Shown piece after piece: positions 10,374 to 20,532 of a stretch of 64,000 bases of DNA. The notes beneath the pieces were generated by a model. That model did not search any database. It saw nothing but the letters and a program-made list of their open reading frames with translations, and was not told the DNA's origin. The translations under genes and the position numbers were made by a program. How positions within the stretch are numbered: position 1 is the stretch's first letter; each line of letters starts with the position of its first letter. The DNA is from Hirsutella rhossiliensis (lineage: Eukaryota; Ascomycota; Sordariomycetes; Hypocreales; Ophiocordycipitaceae): assembly GCF_020360975.1 (NCBI RefSeq), contig NW_025408673.1, positions 3,534,001 to 3,598,000 on the forward strand. Direction: 5' to 3'.

Positions 10374-11819
10374 ATGTCTTCCTCTCTACCTCCCATCGAT
10401 GTGCCCGCACCACACCTTCGAAAGCCGCTCGATAGCCAGAGGGCGCTGGCGGCGAGATGTCCATGGTGTTTTTCGTCCAGCCGGATTGCCCCGTTAGATT
10501 TGCCCACCAGGACGAGCACCGCATCAAGGGTCTTAACGCCGAGGCCATGGCCCGCGTCTTGCTGCCTCCGCCCGCCTGGCTGCTCGCGATGGGATATGCG
10601 CCCTCCGATCGGAGGCCGACGATTCCCGACATCCGTCTTCTTTAGTCTCAATCTCTCGATTTACGGCCAGCCTATTGATGCCTCAAAATGGACGGAAGAG
10701 TGGTTTTTCATGAATGGCCGCGTCCACCCCTACGCCCTTGCGTGGGAGATTGAGCAGCGCGACGGCCTGGAGTCCGACACGGGCGGCACCCTTCTCTATA
10801 CGATGCCCGCCCTTGTCGTCCGCGACCAAGGCTACCAGCCGTAAGCCGTGCCCTGTTCCCTCGCAAGTGCCAACGAAAAGATACATAGCTAAGGTGGGCC
10901 TGAAGCGTTCTTCCTAGGCTCTTGGCCCCTATGGACGACTTCCCCTGCGTCCCGCCTATTGTTTCCTTTACCGGCCTTATCGTCGGCACCGGCCACTCCT
11001 TGCTCCGGCGGGACCTCCTGCCGGGTCTAGACGCCGCCCAGCTTAACTGTTGCGGCTTTGTCCGCCTTTCTACCTACGTCGCTCCTGGGATGCCCAATAA
11101 ACTCCCTTCAAGGGCTTCCACCCTTCCAGGTCTTCGTCATCTTCCCTATTCGCGCTAACCCTGGGCCATCTTGTGTAAGAAGATGGCCGAGAGGCGGACT
11201 CTCAATTCCAACCCAACGTCCCTTTACTTGCACAGCCAAGGTCGCCGGCCTGCTCCGTCATGACGTTATGCTCTATCCCCAGGCTCCGACCGGGACAACG
11301 TCTTTATTGTCGTCCCGGATTCTTGGACATTTCTCGACAAGGCCGCCGCCGCCGTCACCCCAATGACACCACTTCTCTCTACACCACAGAGGCAGCAGGC
11401 GTCCTCCCCTTCCGCGGCCTTTCAGGACATGCGCGCTGCCTCTTTGTCTTTGGCCACCCCTGGCACCCTCCCGCTCAGCCCTCCACCTTTGGCTTCGGCT
11501 TCGCCCTCGACCGGCCCCCTTGGGCCGCCCGGGAAGCGATGTTGCCCCGAGCCTGCCGATACGCCGACGAAACGACCGCGGCTGCTGCATAAGGCCCCGG
11601 TGCCTTCGTCTTCCCTAACCCTGGCTCATCTGCCACCCAGTCGTTCTCTGTTTCGGCTGCCTCCTTGACATCTAAGCCGGATAGCCTAAACGGGTCATGT
11701 CTTGGGGACTCTTCCTCCATTCCATTGTCGCGCATGGCTTGGACTCGCCGGCCCGTCCACTCCGAAACCGTCCCTATCTAAGAAAGCTACCGAAACGGAA
11801 TAACGATGCGAAACCATAA
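10374..11819 (+). pseudogene. HAO gene of E1 (unknown function), frameshifted
   Basis: A two-exon gene with no family I recognise, present in all four Helitrons. Exon 1 runs from the ATG at 10,374 to RDQGYQP. The intron is 10,841-10,917 (GTAAGC, branch GCTAAG, acceptor CCTAG). Exon 2 carries VSFTGLIVGTG, LNCCGFVRLSTY and HPFQVFVIFPIRANP, a degraded DYVFIVVPDSW-like block, and the basic motif TPTKRPRLL, ending RPLRNRP...DAKP with a stop at 11,817-11,819. MSMVFFVQPDCP lies in a different frame from its neighbours, with shifts near 10,450, 10,620 and in exon 2 near 11,090-11,240. The basic C-terminal motif resembles a nuclear localisation signal. A role in transposition or single-strand binding is only a guess from its linkage to RepHel. 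Confidence 0.7.
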
Positions 11820-12003
11820 ACTGCTACAGTTTCCTAAACGAGTAAGACAGTTAAATCTTATACTTTAAGTTAACCTACTCCTTAACCCTACCCTGGTTCT
11901 ATCACTCTTTTTCACTCCGTCCTTAAGTCCCCCCTGTTCTTACTCCATCCTCAATCCTCACGTCTGCCCCTTTTTTTTCTTCCTTAAGTTTTTTTCCCTG
12001 TAG

Positions 12004-12058
12004 TCTTTCGTTCCTCAAGGCTCTTTGCGCAACCCCCGTTGGGTTGCCTCTCCTGTTT
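12004..12058 (+). repeat. Right terminus of E1: inverted motif plus hairpin
   Basis: TCTTTCGTTCCTCAAGG (12,004-12,020) is the inverse of the left motif at 994. It is followed by a perfect 7-bp hairpin, GCAACCC (12,029-12,035) and GGGTTGC (12,041-12,047), then CTCTCCTGTTT. E4 shows the same arrangement with CTTACCTGTT. This matches the hairpin-near-an-end design of Helitrons; no canonical CTRR end is obvious. Confidence 0.7.
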
Positions 12059-12067
12059 ATTCACACG

Positions 12068-12303
12068 TATTGCTGCATGACATGACTGACAGCTTGGCGC
12101 CCAATCTTCTTCGCCCCCAATCACCCGTCGCGCGATGCAAGCTACTGCGGGAAAGATTTTTTCCGTGCCAGTGATGCCGCAACCACCACAAAACCTTGAA
12201 ACATCAAACACACAGATAAATCCCCCTTTTCAGCCTCAAATTTCAACCACAAACTTTCGTTCCTCAAGGCTCTTTGCGCGAGCCCGAGGCGAGCCTTCTC
12301 CTG
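12068..12303 (+). repeat. Orphan Helitron right end between E1 and E2
   Basis: A second terminal motif, CTTTCGTTCCTCAAGG (12,254-12,269), lies only 250 bp beyond that of E1, with a GC-rich stem-prone stretch CGCGAGCCCGAGGCGAGCC after it. The sequence before it (GCTGCATGACA, CGATGCAAGCTACTGCGGGAA, GCCGCAACCACCACAAAA) matches 22,870-23,000 at the right edge of E2. It looks like the right-hand stub of a further Helitron of the E2 type. Confidence 0.6.
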
Positions 12304-12418
12304 TACCCTGCGAGCCCTCTCCCCCCCCTCCCCCCCCACCAAAGTTTTTTCCCCCCGTCTTTCCCGCCTCCTGATTCGCTGGCGTTCCCGCTCTGGATTC
12401 GTCGGTGTTCCTGCTTTG

Positions 12419-12572
12419 CCTTGAGGAACGAGGAACGAGTGACGAAAGGTTCTTAGGGTTCCTCCCCGGGGAGAAAAAAAATGCCTTGAGGAACGAGGAA
12501 CGAGTGACGAAAGGTTCTTAGGGTTCCTCCCCGGGGAGAAAAAAAATTCGCCATGCCTTGAGGAACGAAAGG
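12419..12572. repeat. Triplicated left terminus of E2
   Basis: Two near-identical 65-bp units (12,419 and 12,484) each contain CCTTGAGGAACG, GAGGAACGAGTGACGAAAGG and the perfect palindrome CTCCCCGGGGAG followed by an A-run. A third copy at 12,556-12,572 is the plain form CCTTGAGGAACGAAAGG found at E1 and E3. The plain, innermost copy is probably the original end. Confidence 0.75.
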
Positions 12573-12812
12573 CTCTTCTGGACGCGAAAAAAAACCCAAA
12601 AACTTCAAAACTCATTCACCCTCGAAAACCTCGGCTTCTAATTGGCCCAAAATTTCCTTCTTTCGTCTTAGCCCCTCCTTGCAAGCTTCCTTCTTTTATT
12701 GGTTGTTTGGTTGTGTTGCTTTAGCACGTTGTAGCACGTTGGCCGAGGTCCGAACCGCGACCTCTCCCGCATCCCTACTTAATACGAGCACGATGCTGTC
12801 GAGCGTCCGGCA

Positions 12813-15254
12813 TCACCATGGCTGCACATATATGCCCCTGGAGCTTAAAGAGTCGACGTCCAGCCATCCCGAGGCCTCGCGAACAGTCTTGTCGCTCAGC
12901 TCACCCAGTCTCGCTTGTGCGGCGGTCATCTCCTCTGGAACTCTATTGCCCACCAAATCTCTATCCCGCACTTTAGAGACGAGCATGATGCCATCCAACG
13001 TCGGGCAGCGGGACAGCTGCACGTACAGGCTGTACGGGTCGCACTGCGAGGATACGGCGCGTCCATCGATGTTTGACGTCCGCGTCCCCCGCAGCTCCAG
13101 AGCTACACGCTCGAGCGTCCTGCCCTGCACTTTATAGTCTGTGCAGGCGAAGGCCGCCGTACAGGGCAGACCCTTTCGGCTGACGTCGTTCTGCTGCCAC
13201 GGCCTCTTTCGCTGGCATTGTATCTTGACGGTCATGGGCGTCAACAAGATCGTTCCTGGCGGCATCCCGACGGAGTGAATGTCTTTCGTTGTCTCGGACT
13301 CCAGCATTATCCCGCCGGCGGCCGAAATGGACCGTCATGTCTGCCGAGATGCGATGCCCCGGGTACGACTTGTCGAGGATAACCTCCAGCGCCGTGTAGC
13401 TGGCACCGTTCACCAGCTTTAGCCCTGATGGGTGTTGTGGTTCACGACGACCGGCATCCCCGGCACGAACATGAAGACGGCCGGCACCGGTATTGCGCTA
13501 TCGTCGCCCTGGTTCAGCATCATGATGGCCTCCTCCTCCGTCGGCAAGCCCTCCTTCCATTTATGGCCGGATATGAAGATGCGCAGCGTCGACCGGTGCT
13601 GGATCTGGAACGCCAAGCTGGCCTCCATGTTGAGGTTCCACCGGTTCCTATTCAGCGGCGTCACCACAGTGATGCCTGATGCCCACGGGATCCGCCTACC
13701 TTCCTGGTAGCATCTTGAGTTGAGGAGGTCCAGATCCGTGCGGTCCTGCGCGCCCAGTCGGATTCGCTTTAACAGCCTCTGCAGCTCTGGGTCGCCAGCG
13801 GCGCGCACTTGCTCGTCGAGCATGACGACGGTCGTGAACCTCTTCCACAGCGCGTGCGCCTTGTCGTGCTGGTGCCGTTGCTCGGCCTTGAAAGAGTTGT
13901 CCATGTCCCACGAGACGGCCGTGCTGGGAGGAGGATCGACCGCTCTTGGACCGGGCGGAACTGGTGGAAGTCTCCGCAGAAGAGGACAATGGGGATCCTC
14001 CAAAATCCTGGTGCGACCCGCGCAGCCGGCAGAGCTGCTCGTTGACCGCGTGGAGCGTCCGCGCACCGAGCATGCTAACCTCGTCGACGACAAGCACGTC
14101 CTTCTCCTGCCAGTCCATCCGGGATTGCCCGTGGACGAACCGCTCCGCCTGGTTCGGCATTCGCAACCCGTCGAGATCCTGGCCATATTTGCGACTGCCG
14201 CGAGATCTTTGGAGAACCCGCAGGCGGAGTGGATCGTGATGCCATTGATCCGTGCTGCTGCCGTCCCTGACGTCGCCGTTATTATCACGCGATTCGATTG
14301 ATCCTTGGACGCGAAGAGTTCGACGAGCGCCTCGATGACTCGCGACTTGCCCGTTCCGCCCTCTCCGCCGACGAATTGGCATAGCTGACACCCGTTGCCT
14401 TTCTCCTGCGCCGTATGAGGTCAAGCTGACGGCATATGATTAGGAAGGCAATCGCCTGCTTCTTGTTCAGCGTGAACCTCGCTACCAGGGCCTTACCCGC
14501 CTCGATAAAGGAGGTTGAGGCGCCGAGCCGGATCTCCATTCCCGCGCTGGCCTCTACCGTTTCCTCGAGGTCCGCCGCCGTCATCAGGATATCGTCATCC
14601 CCGAAACCCGTGAGCACGCTGCGCACCGCCGCCCGACGATCAGTCACCTCTGCCGGGGGCACGCTTTGTATTCCCCGGATCATCTTCTCCCTCTCCCTGG
14701 ACGCACAGGTTTGCTGCGACTTTATGGCCCTAACCTGACTCTGCGGCGGTATGGTGGCTCCGGAGGATGCCCGCCCCGGGATGTTGATTCGTCTCGGGCC
14801 CCGTTCGGATAGTATTGCGGCCTGGAACTCGGAAGACGACGAAAACGCCAGTTGCTGGAAGCGGCTGAGCTCCTGCATCATCCTATGAGCTCTGGCGAGC
14901 CGGCCGTGATTTGGTTCGCCCCGATCGAGCTTCTGACAACGTCGATTAGACGCGTCGTGTTTCCGGTACTGTCGGCCTGGTATACCGATCCGGGCTCGAC
15001 ACCCGCCTCCGCGGTGCCATCCTCGTCTAGATAGACTGCCGTGGAGTCACCGTCACCGGATGAGGCTGCCCACTGCTTGGCGTCCCGCTTTGCATCTTCG
15101 GCCGACCGTCGCAGCAACTGCACGTTATCGACGTAACATGATATCCTCGGGACCAGAGCTGCTCGTTCCTCCCCATATGCGGTTGATGTCGCCGCTTTCT
15201 TCCCCTAAGAAGAGCTCCCAAGGCACGAACAGCGCAAGATGCTGCACAGCCGCT
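12813..15254 (-). pseudogene. RepHel helicase exon of E2, frameshifted
   Basis: Begins after intron B (15,255-15,315; donor GTGCGT, branch GCTAAT). The order of motifs is KKQAIAFLIICRQLD (about 14,430-14,470), a degraded GGEGGTGKSR region (about 14,330-14,370), ITATSGTAAARINGITIHSACGF (14,230-14,290; partly quoted), VVDEVSMLGARTLH (about 14,050-14,095), NRNRWNLNMEASLAFQIQ (about 13,600-13,660), and YVQLSRCPTLDGI near 12,975-13,025. The protein ends at 12,813. At least five frame changes separate these blocks, including one between Walker A and the ITATSGTA block near 14,290. This copy looks inactive as a helicase. It belongs to the PIF1-like helicases of Helitron RepHel. Confidence 0.8.
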
Positions 15255-15315
15255 CTTCGACGTGGAAATTAGCCTCCTCGACCCGGCGCCCCTGGTCCGT
15301 CAACGACAAACGCAC

Positions 15316-18300
15316 CTTCGGTAGCATGATCCTTCGTCGTCTTCGTCGAAATCCTTGCTCAAATACCCGTCGAGGCAGACCATGGCCTGCTTGCCCGGTC
15401 GCCTGAGCACCTGCACCCATCGGCTTCCTGGAGCCCAGCCGCTCTCAAGCGGGACCTCGCCCCAGGCGGCGGGCCTCGTCCCCGTCGTTGCGCTTCAGCC
15501 TGACTAGCGAAATGTAATCGTAGAGACATAGCCCTCGAAGGACATCTCCCCGGTGACGATATGCCTCGACGCGGCAAATCCTCTGGCCTGCTTCCTCGAC
15601 GAGTATTGACTCGTCCACGGAACCATCTGCAGTGGCCGCGCCGCTTTCTCGTCGAAGGTGCGGCCATTGTCGGAAGACGTGCCAGTAGAGCACCGAAACG
15701 TTCAGGAACGCCCAGGTACTGTTATTCGTCAGTTCAGTCGGGTATCCCAGAAGATCCGCAATAACCTCGACCTGCGATAACGGCCTCTCCGTAAACACGC
15801 GATTCGCCACCTTCATTAAGAATTTTCGTGTCTTATTTTGCCTGCCATCGTCCCCGGCACCTTCGCCTCCACGAACCTCCGCGCCGTCGGCCATTTCGTC
15901 GCCTGCTCTGGGAGGCAAGAGGTCCGCGGCCGCGACGACGCGCTTCCACACGGGTCCTCTACCTTGGTCGCATAGTTGGTGACGTAAAGACGAGGGCCAT
16001 GGTCTTGCGCTGTGTGGCGATGAAGGATATGTCATGGTTGTGGCGAAGCCCCACGGCAATCGCCTTGTTCCACCGATTCACCATGCTGTGCGACCTCCGA
16101 ATCCGCAGCACGCCGTCTCCCGTGAAGGCCGTCTCGTCGACCAGTCCCCATGGCGCCTTGAAGCGGCATAAATCACCCTTGCGCCCCCTTTTTCCCAGCG
16201 AGTACTTGACACAGGTCGGGCTATGGGTATGGATTTGCGTCGCGCCGGCACAGAAGTTCGCTTCTTCGTCGAACGAGGCTGAGAATTGCCGTTCATCGCC
16301 TAGCAATTGCGATATATCTAACGTCACCGATCGCTCTGCCTGGATTGCGCAGAAACCTTCCTGGTCGAGATCCTGTCCCATTCGTCAGCATTCCTCTCGC
16401 TCGGGTTTAACTGAACGGGGGACATAGGCCAACACGCGGCCCCCTGCACCATACCTCGGAAAAGACGCTGTCGACGTATCTGACGATGCGTTCTCGGTAT
16501 GCCGCTTGATCCTCGCCGTGGATATCGACAAGCATCGAGCTTAGATGCGCGTTCCCTGCAGCCAGAGCAGTCCGTGAACATGAAGCGCCCCTCGCTCGTT
16601 GGTCTCAACGGCGCCGTAATAGTGGCTGATGCGCCCGAATACCGACTCCTCGCCCACTCTGACGTAATTTTCGAGGAACAACGTCATCTCTCGGTGGAAG
16701 AATTCGGCCGAGCTCAACGGGTCCGAGATGGCCAGCCGCGCACGTTTGAATGCCATGTCGAGGCTTCTCAGAAATGCCTCGGCCGCTTCAGGATCACGTG
16801 TGCGGTACGCCGCCAGTCTCAGCTTCACCGGGTTCGTGATGTCGTTCGGGTTGAGCGTGAACCATATTGCAGGCACGCCACGACACAAGATGAGTGACTG
16901 GATCTTGCGTCGCATGCTCAGACGGAGTTCCCTCGACATGGGCTGCCGGTAGCCGTATAGCGAAAGGCATCTTAGGAGCTCCTTCACGCCATCATCGGTG
17001 GTCTTGCCCAGGCTCTCCAACTCCAGCCTGGCCGCCGCCAACCTATCTGCGGTCAGCGACTGTACGATGCGCTCTACCTCGGGGAAGTTCTTCCGCGTCA
17101 CGCTGAGCATGCTGACACGACGATTCCTCGACCGCACGTCCATGTTGAAAACGAGAAACGAGAAGATGGCATGCGTCGCGAATCGGCCACCATGGCGCCG
17201 CAGCACGATGCCGGCCCACGTCCGAAGGCTCATGTTCCGAGACGACAGGAGATCTCGCGCGGCCGTCTCGTCTCCGACTGCCGTAGCGCGCGAATTGACC
17301 GTCCCCTCCGACCCTAGGATGACTTCCTCCGCCAGCCGTGGTCCTCCACATCCGAACGGCAATAGGGTGGAAAGGTCTTCGCGAAGAACGAGGCGTCCAG
17401 CGAGTCGGCGAATTCATCTCCACGACCGACGTGAATGTACGGCTCACGGACATCCATACCCCCTCGACCCGCCCCCGCCGACCTTATCCATGCCCTCGGG
17501 CCCGGCCGGTCGTCCTCGGCCCCGTCGCCGCCCACGGCATTGCAAGCAAAGCGGACCTTCTCCGCATCCGACACGCCCGGCGGTCCGTCCAACGCAAACA
17601 TGCCGGAAGAGGTTATCTCGTTGATCATTTTGGCCCCGTCTTCGGGCTCGGCATCATTAGCCCCGTCCGCTCCGCCCCCCTCAAATTCTCGACTCGGCTT
17701 GTCCGATACGTCTTGTCCCTGGCGGAGCCGAGCAAGGACTTCCTCGATCTCTGCCGGACCATCGTCGTCCATGGCCCGCTCTGCGGGCGGCACAACCTGT
17801 GCCGTTCGCGTCTTCTCCCACGCAGACGGTTCGTTCCGCTCCATGCGTCCGTACACTATCGACGGCACGCCGTGCGACGGGGTTCCCCAACTATCCATTT
17901 CCGCCTTGTCGATCTCAATGTCGGCGTAATGGGGATTGTTCTTCTTCAACCAGACAAGCGCTCTCTCGACGACTTGACGCCTCACCGATAAGAGACCCGA
18001 CAAGTCGCTCGGTGCTGGCTTCTCCGCGCCCTGCCACGAGACATGGATCTCGTCCATTGTTTGCAAGAGCGGGTGCGGGAGCACCTTTCTCGCCAGCTCC
18101 TGCACGTTGTTTGGGAACACCGTGATGTGGCCCTTGACGTGTCTCGGATACCTCACAGCCTGCCGCTGCCCGCCCGGAATGCTATACCTCGTCACAAAGC
18201 CATAACACGAGTTCAGCGAGATGAGCTTTTCTTCGACCGGCGTCAGGCCCTTGAGCTCGTCGGGGAACATGTGCTCACAGCCGAGGCGACTGTGAAGGTG

Positions 18301-19829
18301 GACCGCCGGCGACAGGCTCCCGCGCCCCAAACATCGAGCGCACTCCACACAAACCGAGACGGCCTCGCCCTCGGGAAAGCAACTTCGACACCCAAATGGC
18401 GACCGGCCGCCTTTTGGAACGCTGCTTGACCTCCATTGGTCCCATGTGCTCTCCCTCAACTCCTTCCTTGTGCGCTTGCGGTAGCACAGCATGCAGGTCA
18501 TTATCGGCAAGGTGCTCACATCGTGGAACGCCCGATAGAACTTTCCCACCGTCGATACCTTCCTCTCATGCGGTACTGGTGTGCACCAAGTTTGCTCGTT
18601 GGACAGCCTCTCCTTCACGGCGAATTCCTCTTCAAGGTACCGCAAGGCACTGGCCAAATCCTCCGCCTGCAATTCCTTCCTCCTCTGCCCCAGATGGCCG
18701 CCCCGTATGCGTTTCGTCAGAGACCCGTCACGGCCGGGGTGGCGCCTCCTCTTTCTCTGCTCCACGGGCCGCGAAGGTCTCGCCGCCTCGTCTCGTCTCG
18801 GCCGACCCTGTTCTCCACCTGTGGTCTGGCGTGATGGCCGCGCTGACAACAGTCCGAATGACTGCCCATCTCCTGCTGCCTCGCCCTCTCTTTGGGCTGG
18901 ATTGGCCGAACCGGGTACTCCTGATATTCCCGGACGGACGCCTGACAGCGGTTGCTGGCCGACCTTCTCTTCCCGGGCTACCTTGGTCTCCTCCGGCCCT
19001 TCCGCATTCTCCATTTCTTTAGGTCTGATTGGCCTTGGCGAATGCTGACTCCGTTTTCCAGCCGAAATCTCATCATCATTGTTGATCCTCCATCCTGGCG
19101 CTTTCTCCCCACACCAAGTGTCCGCTCAATAGGACCGTTCGGCCTCACCAGTACGTCCCCGCTAGATTGCCTAGGCCCAACGGTCTCAGGTCCACTTACG
19201 GCCACGACAGACGCTCTCCCACTGTCTAGGTCGTCGTCTCGCCCGACCAAGGCCTTCGGGGGACTTGGTGCTTGCATACCAACGGTGGCCGCTGCGCTCC
19301 TCCCATCACCCCCAATCCTCCTCCTCTTGGGCAAAATGTGCCGGTACGAGATCGAGTCGTTACCCTCGCACTGCAATACACCGCCGACGGGTGGCTCCAG
19401 ACTCCCACACGGCTTCGTACCCAGCCCCGGCATCGCAGCGTCCGTGTCCATACTCACGGGCTCGTCACGCACGTTTATCGGTGCTAAACGTCGTGCTGGC
19501 CGCACCTTCGAAATGCCATCGTTCAGATCTGATGTTCCCCTTCGCCGCCGACCGCCTCGCCGACTGCCCCTGGGCGACGCTCCTTTGAGTGCTTCCGCTT
19601 GTTCTCCCCGGGAGACCTCCTCGGCCGGCGCCTGCTTGGCCTGGATAGGCCGAAACCTGGATACCACGTTCGCCTGTCTTTCATATTCCGGCACCCGCTT
19701 CAACCCTTCATCCATTGCACTCAATCTCGCCTCCGCGGTACCCCCCGTTGCAGCAACGGCCGCTGCTGCCGTCACTATCTCGCCTTCTCCCCCCACCGAT
19801 TGAACCTTGCGGCTAGGATTCTCCCCCAT
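15316..19829 (-). pseudogene. RepHel N-terminus and Rep nuclease of E2
   Basis: The start ATG at 19,829 (MGENPSRK) lies about 156 nt below a TATAAAG. The N-terminus has the motif FRPIQAKQ. A long open stretch of 566 codons (19,014-17,314) covers a second low-complexity part and the Cys-rich domain (CMLCYRKRT, CRSCF, CVECARCLG). The next frame (17,362-16,541) holds NRRVSMLSVTRKNF, AIWFTLNPNDITNPVKLR and the HUH motif LHVHGLLW (16,571-16,582). Intron A is 16,373-16,454 (GTATGG, branch GCTGAC, CAG). In the following exon, KTMALV is followed by a 2-bp loss relative to E1 at about 15,989, which throws the two-tyrosine motif out of frame. The remaining YVTNYATK can be read only in another frame. 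Confidence 0.82.
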
Positions 19830-19984
19830 GATGATGCTGTCTTAACGCCGAAGATCTGCAAACGGACGATGGATCGCAAAGCTTTCGCCCGGAAGATTCT
19901 CCCAGGTTGTCTCGCTTTCTGGTAATGGTGCGCTCCGCCGTATCTGGCATTCTTCCTACCAGCGGTTTCCCAAAGCCCTATTGT

Positions 19985-19991
19985 CTTTATA
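19985..19991 (-). promoter_or_regulatory. Candidate TATA box of E2 RepHel
   Basis: TATAAAG on the minus strand, about 156 nt upstream of the ATG at 19,829. Its position and flanking sequence (GTCTTTATA, then GGCAACACGG and TGCTTGTC) parallel E1. Confidence 0.45.
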
Positions 19992-20532
19992 TCACCGAGG
20001 CAACACGGTAATGCTTGTCTGAGAGGCCCCTCCCCTTTTCGGACGGCCTCGACCAGCCCATGCGCAGGAACTGACACCGCAACCCTATCCTGAGCGACCT
20101 TCAACCGCTCTGCCCCCTTCCTCCGATTCCATCGTCGCAAGTGCGCGTTTGAACAAACGTCGTATTAGACTTTCTTTTTCTCCACTGTCCATGCTGCAGC
20201 AGGCAAAGGGGTAACCCTGCCATTTGGCTCAGCTCACCCGGACGATAGCTTCCAACACCGTCATCCCCAGCTTTCCCCTCAATCCTAACAGCAACGTTCC
20301 CCAGACCGCCTCTTCGTGTCACTCATTCGTGGCGTTGAGCACCATGTGCACCATTCTTCTCCTCATGCTTGTCATGACAAAGTTGCTCGCCCTCCCGTCC
20401 TTTCCGTAATCCCTTCAAAATACAATAAGCTCGTTCACTCTCCGCTTCCTACTTTCCTGCTCCACGGTTGCAACAGTCGTTTGCGTGCGGGACAAAACAC
20501 TGATCAACCCCACGTAGATGCAGTGATACACC

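Larger units (their letters stand above)
994..12055 (-). mobile_element. Helitron E1 (RepHel, HAO)
   Basis: An element of about 11 kb bounded on the left by CCTTGAGGAACGAAAGG (994-1010). On the right it ends in the inverse motif CTTTCGTTCCTCAAGG followed by a GCAACCC/GGGTTGC hairpin (12,004-12,047). It carries a minus-strand RepHel (1,351-9,267) and a plus-strand HAO gene (10,374-11,819), divergently arranged. Unlike E2 and E4 it has no MYND gene; only about 185 bp separate the HAO stop from the right terminus. Its coding regions hold several single-base frameshifts, so it looks non-autonomous now, although the HUH and two-tyrosine motifs are both still readable. The strand given is that of RepHel. 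Which end is the mechanistic 3' end is unclear, because the hairpin lies at the RepHel 5' side. Confidence 0.75.

Noticed and set aside
12476..12488. Telomere-like TTAGGG traces in the E2 left repeats (TCTTAGGGTTCC)
   Set aside because: There is only one hexamer per 65-bp unit and no tandem TTAGGG array, so no telomere.
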